From Bradyrhizobium frederickii (GTDB lineage: Bacteria > Pseudomonadota > Alphaproteobacteria > Rhizobiales > Xanthobacteraceae): DNA of 64,000 bases. Where the stretch lies: contig NZ_SPQS01000003.1 in assembly GCF_004570865.1 (NCBI RefSeq), positions 248,001 through 312,000 on the forward strand. Reading direction: 5' to 3'. Numbering within the stretch: the first letter of the stretch is position 1; each line of letters opens with the position of its first letter. The notes under the pieces were generated by a model that did no database searches, had not been told where the DNA came from, and was given only the letters and a program-made list of their open reading frames with translations. The translations under genes and the position numbers were made by a program. Positions 19,421-28,534 of the stretch are shown piece by piece.

Positions 19421-19834
19421 ATGCCCCAAAACATCACGCGCGGCATCAAGGCGCTGATCGACGAGGCCAATGCCGAGATCGAGACGCTCACCGCCAAGGA
19501 TGCCATCGAGATCTCCAAGAACGGCGACGTCGTCATCGTCGACATCCGCGACCCCCGCGAGATCGAGCGCGACGGCCGCATTCCCGGCGCCTTCGCCTGC
19601 ACCCGCGGCATGCTCGAATTCTGGATCGATCCGCAGAGTCCCTACGCCAAGCCGATCTTCCAGGAGGACAAGAAGTTCGTCTTCCACTGCGCCGGCGGCC
19701 TGCGCTCCGCGCTCGCCGCCAAGACCGCGCAGGACATGGGCCTCAAGCCCGTCGCCCACATCGCCGGCGGCTACGCCGCCTGGCGCGATGCCGGCGGCCC
19801 GACGGAGAAGTGGGAGCCGAAGAAGAAGGGGTGA
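19421..19834 (+). CDS. Rhodanese-like domain protein
   Basis: A 137-residue single rhodanese domain. VVIVDIRDPREIERDGRIPGA is the CH2A-type motif and FHCAGGLRSALAA supplies the active-site cysteine loop, followed by HIAGGYAAWRDAGGP. It should move sulfane sulfur from a persulfide on that cysteine. ATG 19421 has GAGAAGGGAG upstream; the longer frame starting 19361 lies in the family A repeat. It is followed after 132 bases by a second sulfurtransferase, suggesting linked thiol-sulfur metabolism. Confidence 0.9.
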   Translation: MPQNITRGIKALIDEANAEIETLTAKDAIEISKNGDVVIVDIRDPREIERDGRIPGAFACTRGMLEFWIDPQSPYAKPIFQEDKKFVFHCAGGLRSALAAKTAQDMGLKPVAHIAGGYAAWRDAGGPTEKWEPKKKG

Positions 19835-19851
19835 GCCTCGCTCCCCCCACC

Positions 19852-19953
19852 CGTCATTCCGGGGCGCGCGTAGCGCGAACCCGGAATCCATTCATCCACT
19901 GACTCAGCCGCACGATGGATTCCGGGTTCGTGCTGCGCACGCCCCGGAATGAC
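19852..19953. repeat. Dispersed palindromic repeat, family A
   Basis: CGTCATTCCGGGGCGCGCG on the left and CGCCCCGGAATGAC on the right, with an internal GGAATCCAT / ATGGATTCC pair. It lies between the two sulfurtransferase genes. Confidence 0.85.
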
Positions 19954-19966
19954 AAGGAAATAGCGA

Positions 19967-20821
19967 ATGACCGCCACCGACCCCCTCGTCTCCACCGAAT
20001 GGCTCGCCGCCCATATCGGCGAGGCCAACGTCAAGATCCTCGACGCCAGCTTCAAGCTGCCGGGCGTGCTGCCGCTGCCGAAGGACGATTATCTCGCCGG
20101 GCATCTGCCGGGCGCTGTGTTCTTCGACGTCGATGCGGTGTCGGACCATTCCAACCCGCTGCCGCACATGTATCCGAGCGCCGAGCAGTTCGGCCGCGAC
20201 GTCGGCAATCTCGGCGTCGGAAATAGCGACACCGTCGTGCTCTACGATGCCGGCGGCTGGGTCGCCGCGCCGCGCGCGTGGTGGATGTTCCTGGCGTTCG
20301 GCCACAGCAACGTGCGCATCCTCAACGGCGGCCTGAAGAAATGGCGCGCCGAGGGGCGCCCCGTCGAGAGCGGCGAGGTGAAGCCGAAGCCGGCGACGTT
20401 CAAGGCGAGCTTTGACCCGAAGCGCGTGCGCAGCATGCAGCAGCTCATCGCCAATGTCGAAAGCCGTGCCGAGCAGGTGATCGACGCGCGCGCCGCCGAC
20501 CGTTTCGAGGGCCGCGCGCCCGAGCCGCGTCCGGGCATCCGCTCCGGCCACATCCCGGGCGCCCGCAACGTGCCGTATAATCTGCTGTTCGACGCCGCGA
20601 CCGGCACAATGAAGTCGCTCGAGGAGCTGCGCGCCGCCTTCACGGGCGCCGGCGTCAAGCTCGATGCGCCGATCGTCACGAGCTGCGGCTCCGGCGTCTC
20701 CGCCGGCGTGCTGACGCTCGCGCTCTACCGCCTGGGGATCACCGACACCGCGCTCTATGACGGCTCCTGGTCGGAATGGGGCCAGGAGGGCGGCCCGGCC
20801 ATCGCGACCGGGCCGGCGTAA
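19967..20821 (+). CDS. sseA: 3-mercaptopyruvate sulfurtransferase (two-domain rhodanese)
   Basis: A 284-residue tandem-rhodanese protein. The inactive N-terminal domain (residues 8-130) contains YDAGGW in place of a catalytic loop; the C-terminal domain carries the active loop TSCGSGVSAG. The CGSGVxA form is the signature of 3-mercaptopyruvate sulfurtransferase rather than thiosulfate sulfurtransferase. The enzyme should transfer sulfur from 3-mercaptopyruvate to thiols or cyanide. ATG 19967 is preceded by AAGGAAA. A family A repeat separates it from the single-domain rhodanese. Confidence 0.9.
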   Translation: MTATDPLVSTEWLAAHIGEANVKILDASFKLPGVLPLPKDDYLAGHLPGAVFFDVDAVSDHSNPLPHMYPSAEQFGRDVGNLGVGNSDTVVLYDAGGWVAAPRAWWMFLAFGHSNVRILNGGLKKWRAEGRPVESGEVKPKPATFKASFDPKRVRSMQQLIANVESRAEQVIDARAADRFEGRAPEPRPGIRSGHIPGARNVPYNLLFDAATGTMKSLEELRAAFTGAGVKLDAPIVTSCGSGVSAGVLTLALYRLGITDTALYDGSWSEWGQEGGPAIATGPA

Positions 20822-20840
20822 CGCCGCGATGGCGGTGCGC

Positions 20841-20985
20841 CCCCTCGCCCCGCTTGCGGGGAGAGGGTTGGGGTGAGGGGGAGTCTCCACGGGGACGGTG
20901 ACAGCGAGATTCGCGGAGAGTCCCCCTCACCCGGAATCCGCGCTCCGCGCGAATTCCGGCCTCTCCCCGCGAGCGGGGAGAGGCG
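20841..20985. repeat. Dispersed palindromic repeat, family D
   Basis: CCCCGCTTGCGGGGAGAGG left and CCTCTCCCCGCGAGCGGGGAG right, with GTGAGGGGGAGTCTCC / GGAGAGTCCCCCTCAC inner arms. It lies between convergent genes sseA and the Ala/Pro-rich membrane protein, ending 12 bases before the latter's stop. Confidence 0.85.
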
Positions 20986-20996
20986 AAGGAAGAGAG

Positions 20997-21773
20997 TCAG
21001 CGCGTGCGCGCGGTCGTCGTCGCGAACGCCGGCTGCTGCTGACCGAACGGATCGAGCTGCTGCTGCAATTGCTGAGGCGGCGGGCGCCGCGCCACGCGGT
21101 GCGGCTTCTTCGCCTTCGCCTTGCGTTTGGTCGCCTTGTCGTCGGCCTTGCTATCGACCTTGGCCTTCGCCGGCGCGTCCTTCACGGCCGTCGTCGCCGG
21201 ATCGTTCAGCGCGGCCAGCTTGCTTGAAGCGACCTCGGGCGCCGAGGAGACGAGGGCGGCACTGGGATCGACCGGTGCCGGCTCGCTGGCGGTCGCGACA
21301 GCGGCAGGCTGAGAGTCAGGCTTGGCGTCGGGAATCGAGGCCGTCGTGTCGGCTTGGGTGAGCGTGTCGGCCGGGGCGGGCGCAGTGGCGTCCGCGGTGG
21401 TCGCGGACTTGGCCGGCTCCACGGCCGCCGCTTCCGCCGGAGGCGCAGCGGCCTGCGTCGGGACGTCAGCCGCGGTCAGCGCGGCGACCTGCTCCGGCTC
21501 GGTTACCGGCAGTCCAATGGTCGGCACCTGGTCGCGGACCGACGGCTCGGGTTCGGCCGTGATCTCCGGCTCGGCGCGGAGGACCGCGAGCACCGGCTGG
21601 GCAGGCTCGGAAGCTTGCGCGAACATCTGCTCCTGCGGGCCGTTCCGCCAGGACGGGTTGCTGACATACTGCTCGTGGCTCGCGCGCAGCAGCGCGGCGG
21701 CGCCCAGGCCGAACACCAGGATGGAGGTTGACAGCAGGATCGCGGCAAACAGGAAGCGAAAGCCGGGAAGCAT
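20997..21773 (-). CDS. Hypothetical membrane-anchored Ala/Pro-rich protein
   Basis: A 258-residue protein with one N-terminal transmembrane segment (about residues 5-28, FRFLFAAILLSTSILVFGLG) and a long low-complexity Ala/Pro/Glu/Thr-rich periplasmic part. Residues about 205-230 are strongly Lys/Ala-rich (KAKVDSKADDKATKRKAKAKK) and the C-terminus is Gln-rich (QQLQQQLDPFGQQQ). The shape recalls periplasm-spanning linkers such as TonB-like or peptidoglycan-associated tethers, but no terminal domain is recognisable. ATG 21773 is chosen just before the membrane segment; the longer frame to 21923 is unsupported. Confidence 0.7.
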   Translation of the reverse strand: MLPGFRFLFAAILLSTSILVFGLGAAALLRASHEQYVSNPSWRNGPQEQMFAQASEPAQPVLAVLRAEPEITAEPEPSVRDQVPTIGLPVTEPEQVAALTAADVPTQAAAPPAEAAAVEPAKSATTADATAPAPADTLTQADTTASIPDAKPDSQPAAVATASEPAPVDPSAALVSSAPEVASSKLAALNDPATTAVKDAPAKAKVDSKADDKATKRKAKAKKPHRVARRPPPQQLQQQLDPFGQQQPAFATTTARTR

Positions 21774-22140
21774 CGAAGGGTTGCGAATTTCCGCCCCGGC
21801 GGCGTGGGGTGCCAGGGCCCATGAGCCATCTGAACGCGGTGACGGTACTGTTTGCCGTGTTCGCCGCGCGGGGAGCGGGAGCTCAAATCGGCGGCGAATC
21901 AGGCTGATTCGAACATACCGCAACGATTTCGACCCGTTCCGTTAAATTCGGTGCCGATGTGTCAGGCAATCCGGGGCGCGAAGCGATTTTCGCCCCGTGA
22001 TGCAACGGGGCAACGGTAGTCTTGCGGATCACAAAACGGCAAATCCGGCTCAAATAAGCCTGATATGTCTTGAATGTGCCGCTATCTTCCGTCATCTGGC
22101 CGTTAACGGGCCGGTCGGGCTTGGGGACTATACAAGAGCG

Positions 22141-23343
22141 ATGATGATCAAACATTTTCTGACGATATGCGCTGCCGCAACAGTCGCTGCGGCGGGAACC
22201 TCGCTCGCGCAGGCTCAGAGCTATCCGGTCCAGCAGGTGCCGGGCTACGGCGCCCCGGCCGAGTATCGGCCCGGCGACCGCACGCCCAATTTCGACGCGC
22301 TCGACGATGACGACGACGCGATGCCGCATGCATCGTTGCCGCCGCCCGGCCCGGCCGACGATCCGCGCTATGGCCGCCCGCTCGGCGCGCCCCCGGTCTA
22401 CTCGGCAGCCCCGCCCCAGGGCCCGGTGATGTCGCCGGACGATCCGCGTTATGGCCGCCCCGCTGGCGCGCCGGTCTATTCGGCCGCGCCGCCGCAGGGC
22501 CCCGTGATGTCGCCCGATGATCCCCGCTACGGCCGCCCCGCCGGTCCGCCGCCGGTGATCTACGCCGATCGTCCAGGCCAGCAGGCTCCTGTCAATGATG
22601 GCCTGCGTCCGCCGGAGGCCGTCGGCGGTCCCGCCGCCACCGGAACGGTCCAGGCCGGCCAGCCGCCCGTCGGCGCCGATGGAAGGCCGATCACGTTGGC
22701 CGCGCTGCCGCCCGAGGAGCAGCCCGATGCTGCGCCGGTGCAGCTGCCGCCGAACCTGCGCCGCCAGGAGGTCTCGTTCCAGACCAAGGAGCCGGCCGGC
22801 ACGCTCGTGGTCGATACGCCGAACACCTATCTCTACTACGTGCTCGGCAATGGCCGCGCGATCCGGTACGGGGTGCGCGTCGGCCGCGACGGCTTCACCT
22901 GGACCGGCGTGCAGAAGATCACCCGCAAGGCCGAGTGGCCGGATTGGCATCCGCCGACCGAGATGATCGAACGCCAGCCCTATCTGCCGCGCTTCATGGC
23001 CGGCGGCCCCGGCAATCCGCTTGGCGCGCGCGCGATGTATCTCGGCTCGACGGTCTACCGCATCCACGGCACCAACCAGCCCTCGACCATCGGCAAGTTC
23101 GTCTCGTCGGGCTGTATCGGCATGCTGAACGAGGACGTCTCCGACCTGTTCGATCGCGTCAAGGTCGGCACCCGCGTGGTCGTGATGCCGGGCGGCCCGC
23201 CGCCGGGAACGGCGACCGCGTCGGCCGCGCCAGCGTCCGGTGCTGCTGCCGGTCCGGCTCCGATGGCCGCCCAGGCAGGGCCTGTCCCGGGCACGCAGCC
23301 GACGGTGGTCCCGCCGCTGCCCGCGCCGGTGACCGTGCGCTGA
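22141..23343 (+). CDS. L,D-transpeptidase (YkuD domain) with proline-rich repeats
   Basis: A 400-residue exported protein: signal peptide 1-26 (SLAQAQ), then three copies of a PVYSAAPPQGPVMSPDDPRY-like repeat (about residues 60-140), then a YkuD catalytic domain from about residue 195. Catalytic His is H309 (YRIHGTN) and nucleophile C325 (VSSGCIGM). YkuD proteins form 3-3 peptidoglycan crosslinks or attach proteins to the wall in the periplasm. The residue after Cys-Ile is Gly; the paralogue at 60353 has the usual Arg. The C-terminus is Ala/Pro-rich. ATG 22141 or 22144 may be used; the upstream extension to 21997 has no signal peptide. Confidence 0.88.
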   Translation: MMIKHFLTICAAATVAAAGTSLAQAQSYPVQQVPGYGAPAEYRPGDRTPNFDALDDDDDAMPHASLPPPGPADDPRYGRPLGAPPVYSAAPPQGPVMSPDDPRYGRPAGAPVYSAAPPQGPVMSPDDPRYGRPAGPPPVIYADRPGQQAPVNDGLRPPEAVGGPAATGTVQAGQPPVGADGRPITLAALPPEEQPDAAPVQLPPNLRRQEVSFQTKEPAGTLVVDTPNTYLYYVLGNGRAIRYGVRVGRDGFTWTGVQKITRKAEWPDWHPPTEMIERQPYLPRFMAGGPGNPLGARAMYLGSTVYRIHGTNQPSTIGKFVSSGCIGMLNEDVSDLFDRVKVGTRVVVMPGGPPPGTATASAAPASGAAAGPAPMAAQAGPVPGTQPTVVPPLPAPVTVR

Positions 23344-23368
23344 ACGCTGCGAGATAGAGTGCGAACTG

Positions 23369-23396
23369 CAATGGGCGTGCCTTGGCACGCCCATTG
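23369..23396. terminator. Bidirectional terminator hairpin
   Basis: CAATGGGCGTGCC at 23369-23381 pairs perfectly with GGCACGCCCATTG at 23384-23396. It sits between the convergent stops at 23343 and 23402 and is likely to end transcripts from both sides, although T runs are weak (TCGTTTC on the plus strand). Confidence 0.65.
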
Positions 23397-23401
23397 TCGT
23401 T

Positions 23402-24364
23402 TCAGGCCAGCCTGCGCGGCAACTCGCCACCCTTGGTGAAGGCATCGATCGCCTCGACCATCTGGCTGTAATGGATGCCCAGACCGTCCTTGGTGGCGTA
23501 GCCGAGATGCGGCGTCAGCACGAGGTTGTCGAGCTTGCGGAAGGGATGCTCGACCGGCAGCGGCTCGACCGAGAACACATCCAGGCCGGCGCCTGCGATC
23601 CTGCGCTGCTGCAACGCCTCGAGCAGTGCCTGCTCGTCCACGATCGGCCCGCGCGCGGTGTTGACGAGGAACGCCGTCGGCTTCATCCGGGCCAAATCCT
23701 CGCGGCTGACGAGACCGCGCGAGCGCTCGCTCAGCACGACATGGATGGTGACGATATCGGCCTTGGCGAACAGCTCCTCCTTGGTGGCGTAGCCGACGCC
23801 GGTGCCCGCGCATTTCTCCGGCGTCAGGTTCGGGCTCCAGGCGATCACGTTCATGCCGAACGCCTTGGCGATCCCGGCCATCTTGCTGCCGAGCTTGCCG
23901 AGTCCGACGATTCCGAGCGTCATGCCTTCGATCTCGACGCCGGCAAAGGTCTGCCAGGGCTCGCCGGCATGCATGCGCGCATTCTCGCGGCCGATGCCGC
24001 GGGTCAGCTCCAGGATCAGGCCCACGGTCAGCGGCGCGGTGGGATCGCGGGAATATTGCGTGCCGCCGATGACGATGCCGCGCGCCTTGGCGGTCTCCAG
24101 GTCGATCGCGGCGTTGCGCATGCCTGAGGTCAAGAGCAGCTTCAGCTTCGGCAAGCTCTCGAACAGGCTCCCGGGGAATGCTGTGCGCTCGCGCATCGCG
24201 CAGATGATCTCGAAGTCGGCCAGCGCGCTGGCCGCGGCCCGTTCGGAAGCGAAGGGATGGCTGAACACGGTGACGTCGACGCGGTCGGACAGTTTCTGCC
24301 AGTCGGCAACGTCGAGCGCGAGGTTGAAATAGTCATCGAGAATTGCACAGCGCAGCCGGCTCAT
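23402..24364 (-). CDS. D-2-hydroxyacid dehydrogenase family protein
   Basis: A 320-residue NAD(P)-dependent D-isomer 2-hydroxyacid dehydrogenase. The Rossmann motif is LGIVGLGKLGSKMA (about residues 148-161), signature 2/3 regions appear as ADIVTIHVVLSERSRGLVS and MKPTAFLVNTARGPIVDE, and the catalytic His is in LTPHLGYAT. The expected Arg (NTARG) and Glu (FSVEPLP) are present. It reduces a 2-keto acid or oxidises its D-hydroxy form; the exact substrate is not readable. The stop lies beside a bidirectional terminator. Confidence 0.9.
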   Translation of the reverse strand: MSRLRCAILDDYFNLALDVADWQKLSDRVDVTVFSHPFASERAAASALADFEIICAMRERTAFPGSLFESLPKLKLLLTSGMRNAAIDLETAKARGIVIGGTQYSRDPTAPLTVGLILELTRGIGRENARMHAGEPWQTFAGVEIEGMTLGIVGLGKLGSKMAGIAKAFGMNVIAWSPNLTPEKCAGTGVGYATKEELFAKADIVTIHVVLSERSRGLVSREDLARMKPTAFLVNTARGPIVDEQALLEALQQRRIAGAGLDVFSVEPLPVEHPFRKLDNLVLTPHLGYATKDGLGIHYSQMVEAIDAFTKGGELPRRLA

Positions 24365-24496
24365 CAGCGTTCATCCATGGCGAGAGGTGAGGGCGCCGGG
24401 CCAGCGCCGTCGTCGGAACCGGGCCATGGTTGCGCGCAATCGCACCAGCGCGCAAGCCGCCTGCGTCTTCAAAAATCCGACAGCAGAGCGGGCGCT

Positions 24497-24712
24497 TTAG
24501 AGGTCGCGGGGCTTCAGGCGGAACGGCGCATTCATGCCGTGCTTGGCGCGCCAGGCGGGGCCGGGGCCGCGCATGTAGTGCAGTTCGGGCCGGTAGGGAT
24601 TGAAGGCGGTGGCGAAGAAGCGCTTCCAGAATCCCTTGATCTCCGAGGCGAAGTCGGAGACGTGGCCGGCTTCTGCCGGAACAGGAAGAGAATGGGTCTC
24701 GATCAGAGCCAT
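24497..24712 (-). CDS. Small conserved hypothetical protein
   Basis: A 71-residue basic, aromatic protein with no signal peptide or membrane segment. The central text FFATAFNPYRPELHYMRGPG and the C-terminal WRAKHGMNAPFRLKPRDL look like a structured small protein, and codon bias fits its neighbours. ATG 24712 has GGGAGCAC about 10 bases upstream. I do not recognise the family. The competing longer frames across it are antisense shadows. Confidence 0.6.
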   Translation of the reverse strand: MALIETHSLPVPAEAGHVSDFASEIKGFWKRFFATAFNPYRPELHYMRGPGPAWRAKHGMNAPFRLKPRDL

Positions 24713-24944
24713 GATGCGGCCTCGCTGTGCTCCCGTTCATTCTGGCGGGTGGCGCTGTTTCCGCGCGAAACCGAGCTTTTGCCTAATTCATTAAAAGATA
24801 GTTTCAATTGTCCGGATCAGGGGCGAGATGGTGTCCGGTCCGTAATCACCCGTGGTGAACGGATGGAAAACGTTGCCCTTTCGGGACGGGATCGCTACAT
24901 CGCTGGCGAAGCAAATTTCCTCAAATCGAAGGTTTTCGGGACCG

Positions 24945-26594
24945 ATGGCGCGCCAGTTCATCTACTTCATGCAGGGCCTGACCAAGAGCTACCCGACCCG
25001 CAAGGTGCTCGATAACATCCATCTGTCGTTCTACCCGGACGCCAAGATCGGCGTGCTCGGCGTCAACGGCTCGGGCAAGTCGACCCTGCTCAAGATCATG
25101 GCCGGGCTCGACAAGGAATACACCGGCGAGGCCTGGGTCGCCGAGGGCGCCCGCGTCGGCTATCTCGAGCAGGAGCCGCAGCTCGACCCTGCGCTCTCGG
25201 TGCGCGAGAACGTCATGCGGGGCGTCGCCAAGCAGAAGGCGATCCTCGACCGCTACAACGAGCTCGCGGTCAACTACTCGGAAGAGACCGCCGACGAGAT
25301 GACCAAGCTGCAGGACGAGATCGAGGCCCAGGGCCTCTGGGATCTCGACAGCAAGGTCGACCAGGCCATGGACGCGCTGCGCTGTCCGCCCGATGATGCC
25401 GACGTCACCAAGCTCTCGGGCGGTGAGCGCCGCCGCGTCGCGCTGTGCCGGCTGCTGCTCGACCAGCCCGAACTCCTGTTGCTGGACGAGCCCACCAACC
25501 ATCTCGACGCCGAGTCGGTGTCGTGGCTGGAAGGACACCTGCGCAACTATCCCGGCGCGATCCTGATCGTGACCCACGACCGCTACTTCCTCGACAACGT
25601 CACGGGCTGGATCCTCGAGCTCGACCGCGGCCGCGGCATCCCCTATGAGGGCAATTACTCGTCTTGGCTGGTGCAGAAGCAGAAGCGCCTGGAGCAGGAG
25701 GGACGCGAGGACGCCGCGCACCAGAAGACGCTCGCCCGCGAGCAGGAATGGGTCGCATCCTCGCCGAAAGCGCGCCAGGCCAAGTCCAAGGCGCGCTACC
25801 AGCGCTATGAGGAGCTGCTCAAGCAGGCGAGCGAGAAGCAGACGCAGACCGCGCAGATCATCATTCCCGTTGCCGAGCGGCTCGGTGCCAACGTGGTCGA
25901 TTTCGAGGGGCTCAGCAAAGGCTTCGGTGATCGCCTCCTGATCGACAATCTCAACTTCAAGCTGCCGCCCGGCGGCATCGTCGGCGTCATCGGCCCCAAC
26001 GGTGCCGGCAAGACCACGTTGTTCAAGATGATCACGGGCCAGGAGAAGCCGGACTCAGGCACGATCACGGTCGGCGAGACCGTGCATCTCGGCTATGTCG
26101 ACCAGTCGCGCGATGCGCTCGACGGCAAGAAGACCGTGTGGGAGGAAATCTCCGGCGGCAACGAGCTGATCCTGCTCGGCAAGAAGGAAGTGAATTCGCG
26201 CGGCTACTGCTCGTCGTTCAACTTCAAGGGCGCGGACCAGCAGAAGAAGGTCGGTGCGCTCTCCGGCGGTGAACGCAACCGCGTGCATCTGGCCAAGATG
26301 CTGAAGTCCGGCGCCAACGTGCTGCTGCTCGACGAGCCGACCAACGACCTCGACGTCGACACGCTGCGCGCGCTCGAAGAGGCGCTGGAGGATTTCGCCG
26401 GCTGCGCCGTCATCATCAGCCATGATCGCTGGTTCCTCGACCGCATCGCGACCCACATCCTGGCCTTCGAGGGCGAGAGCCATGTCGAATGGTTCGAAGG
26501 CAACTTCCAGGACTACGAGAAGGACAAGATGCGCCGGCTCGGCCAGGACAGCATCATTCCGCACCGCATGAAGTACAAGAAGCTGACGCGGTGA
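24945..26594 (+). CDS. ettA: ABC-F energy-dependent translational throttle protein
   Basis: A 549-residue ABC-F ATPase matching EttA over its full length. Domain 1 has Walker [10 protein letters not shown] and signature LSGGERRR; domain 2 has Walker [10 protein letters not shown] and signature LSGGERNR; both Walker B motifs read LLLDEPTN. The linker between domains (about residues 245-310, rich in Lys/Arg/Gln) is the P-site tRNA interaction motif. EttA binds the ribosomal E site and gates the first elongation step according to ADP/ATP ratio. The ATG at 24945 (MARQFIYFM) matches the family start; upstream in-frame ATG 24852 adds 31 unsupported residues. Confidence 0.95.
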   Translation: MARQFIYFMQGLTKSYPTRKVLDNIHLSFYPDAKIGVLGVNGSGKSTLLKIMAGLDKEYTGEAWVAEGARVGYLEQEPQLDPALSVRENVMRGVAKQKAILDRYNELAVNYSEETADEMTKLQDEIEAQGLWDLDSKVDQAMDALRCPPDDADVTKLSGGERRRVALCRLLLDQPELLLLDEPTNHLDAESVSWLEGHLRNYPGAILIVTHDRYFLDNVTGWILELDRGRGIPYEGNYSSWLVQKQKRLEQEGREDAAHQKTLAREQEWVASSPKARQAKSKARYQRYEELLKQASEKQTQTAQIIIPVAERLGANVVDFEGLSKGFGDRLLIDNLNFKLPPGGIVGVIGPNGAGKTTLFKMITGQEKPDSGTITVGETVHLGYVDQSRDALDGKKTVWEEISGGNELILLGKKEVNSRGYCSSFNFKGADQQKKVGALSGGERNRVHLAKMLKSGANVLLLDEPTNDLDVDTLRALEEALEDFAGCAVIISHDRWFLDRIATHILAFEGESHVEWFEGNFQDYEKDKMRRLGQDSIIPHRMKYKKLTR

Positions 26595-26601
26595 TGGCGG
26601 C

Positions 26602-27828
26602 ATGATGCGGCGGGCGCTCATCGCTGCGGTGATCGCGGTCACCTGCGGCTGGTCGTCCGCCCGCGCCACTGATGCCGCCTTCACCCAGTTCATCGCCTCG
26701 CTGTGGCCGGAGGCGCAGGCCGAAGGCGTCTCGCGCACGACGTTCGAGCGAGAGACGCGCGGGCTCGAGCCTGATTACAAGCTGCCCGACCTGCTTCTGC
26801 CGGGCCGGCCTGCGACCGGCGCGCCGTCGCAGGCCGAGTTCGTGCAAGTGCCGGCCGACTACGTCAGGGAAGCCTCGATCGCGCGGCTGGCCGGCGAGGG
26901 GCAGCGCCTGCTGCAAAAATATCGCGCCGCGCTGAGCGAGATCGAAAAGAAGTCCGGCGTGCCGGCAACAATGATGCTCGCAATCTGGGGCCGGGAGACC
27001 GATTATGGCCGCTACACGCTGCCTTACGATCTGGTCCGCGTGCTGGCGACGCAGGCCTATGTCGGGCGGCGCAAGGATCAATACCGCACCGAGTTCATCC
27101 TTGCGCTGAAGATCCTCGGCGAGGGCGTGGTGACGCGCAAGGACATGCGCTCGTCCTGGGCGGGGGCCACCGGGCTCACGCAGTTCCTGCCGTCCGAATA
27201 TTACAAGCACGGCGTCGATTTCGACGGCGACGGTCGCATCGATATCTGGCACTCGGTCCCGGATGCGCTGGCCTCGGCCGCGCAGCAGCTCGTCAACAAG
27301 GGCTGGCAGAGCGGCGTGCGCTGGGCCTACGAGGTGCAGGCGCCCGCCAAGGTCGATTGCACCGCTGGCGTGCCCGAGGTGACGAAGCCGATCGGCCAGT
27401 GGCTGCGCGAAGGTTTTGTCCCGGTGCGTGGGCAGAAGCTGAGCGCTACTGAACAGGCACAGCCGGCCTCGCTGCTGCAGCCCGAGGGCATCTACGGCCC
27501 GTCATTCCTGACCACCAAGAACTACTTCGTCATCAAGGAATACAATTTCTCCGACCTCTATGTGCTGTTCGTCGGCCATCTCAGCGATCGCATGACGAAC
27601 CCGCAGCCGTTCGCAACGCCCTGGTCGGCCTCCAAGCAATTGCGCACCAGGGATGTCGAGACGATGCAGCGCGGCCTCACGCGGATCGGGCTCTACAAGG
27701 ACAAGATCGACGGCAAGGCCGGCATGCAGACGCGCGCGGCGCTGGGCGCCTATCAGAAGTCGGCCGGCCTCAAGGTTGATTGCTGGCCGAGCGAAGAGGT
27801 GCTGCGCTCGATCCAGGCAGCGCGCTGA
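26602..27828 (+). CDS. Lytic murein transglycosylase (MltB-like) with peptidoglycan-binding domain
   Basis: A 408-residue periplasmic enzyme. Signal peptide residues 1-22 (ARAT), SLT3/MltB-type catalytic domain about 25-310, and a C-terminal peptidoglycan-binding-1 domain (RDVETMQRGLTRIGLYKDKIDGKAG). The catalytic glutamate is in IWGRETDYGRY (residue about 132), and GATGLTQFLPSEYY is the substrate-cleft motif. A DFDGDGRIDIW stretch resembles the Ca-binding loop of this family. It cleaves the MurNAc-GlcNAc bond to form 1,6-anhydro products. It starts 7 bases after ettA and is probably cotranscribed with it. Confidence 0.92.
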   Translation: MMRRALIAAVIAVTCGWSSARATDAAFTQFIASLWPEAQAEGVSRTTFERETRGLEPDYKLPDLLLPGRPATGAPSQAEFVQVPADYVREASIARLAGEGQRLLQKYRAALSEIEKKSGVPATMMLAIWGRETDYGRYTLPYDLVRVLATQAYVGRRKDQYRTEFILALKILGEGVVTRKDMRSSWAGATGLTQFLPSEYYKHGVDFDGDGRIDIWHSVPDALASAAQQLVNKGWQSGVRWAYEVQAPAKVDCTAGVPEVTKPIGQWLREGFVPVRGQKLSATEQAQPASLLQPEGIYGPSFLTTKNYFVIKEYNFSDLYVLFVGHLSDRMTNPQPFATPWSASKQLRTRDVETMQRGLTRIGLYKDKIDGKAGMQTRAALGAYQKSAGLKVDCWPSEEVLRSIQAAR

Positions 27829-27951
27829 AGCATGATGGGGTCAGGCTCGATCGGCGCGGGCGATTACCTGTCCCTGCGGGAGAGGTGATCTGAGTTCTCC
27901 GCACGCATCGATTCAACCAAACACACTCTGCTTTATAGCGGGAGCAACAAA

Positions 27952-27980
27952 AAGCCCGGCCGATGCGCTCGGCCGGGCTT
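27952..27980 (-). terminator. Rho-independent terminator of the minus-strand gene at 28016
   Basis: AAGCCCGGCCG at 27952-27962 pairs with CGGCCGGGCTT at 27970-27980. On the minus strand the hairpin is followed by TTTTTG, so it ends the transcript of the small secreted-protein gene whose stop is at 28016. It may also block read-through from the transglycosylase gene. Confidence 0.85.
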
Positions 27981-28015
27981 CCTGATCGCGGCGCGCCTGC
28001 GCCAGGGCGATCAGA

Positions 28016-28294
28016 TCAGTAGCAGACGCGAACCGGACGGCTGACCCAGCCGTAGCCATCCCAATAGCGCTCACGACGCCAGTAGCAGGGCGCGGGCGGC
28101 GGGGGCTCGGCGATGTAGACGGGACCGCCATAGGCGGGACGGCTCGAGGCGATGGCGCCGCCGACGATCGCGCCGCCGATCAGGCCGGCCGCGATGCCGG
28201 CGCCGACGTCACCGGCTTTCGCGGGTGGCGTGGCGGTGACCAGCGAACCGGCGACCGTCGCAACCGTGAGGGCGGCAACTAGAGTCTTCTTCAT
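28016..28294 (-). CDS. Small secreted glycine-zipper protein
   Basis: A 92-residue protein: signal peptide 1-27 (AKAG), a glycine-zipper hydrophobic segment (GAGIAAGLIGGAIVGGAIA, residues about 31-49), a Pro-rich linker, and a C-terminal motif with paired Cys (PCYWRRERYWDGYGW ... RVCY). Glycine-zipper segments of this kind insert in or cross membranes. The gene at 28535 encodes a paralogue in the same order. Function is unknown; a cell-envelope role is inferred. ATG 28294 has GGAGAGCC upstream and a strong terminator follows. Confidence 0.75.
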   Translation of the reverse strand: MKKTLVAALTVATVAGSLVTATPPAKAGDVGAGIAAGLIGGAIVGGAIASSRPAYGGPVYIAEPPPPAPCYWRRERYWDGYGWVSRPVRVCY

Positions 28295-28534
28295 GCTCAG
28301 GGCTCTCCTGGGAGATGGGTTCCTCTGGTTAGAGGCGCCCGGGTTTCAAAGGTTCACGCACACTCTGATGGAATTGGCCGTCGGGCTAGGAAGCGCGCAA
28401 ATGGTCAATCCACGGTAAACGCGCACGGAGCTGTGACGAGAAAAAGCGGTGTTTTTCAGGCCCCGAGATGAACAGCGCATCGGTAGTGAACCGGTGCAGC
28501 TGAAAGCCGTCGCAGTGAACCGGTTCAAGGCGGC

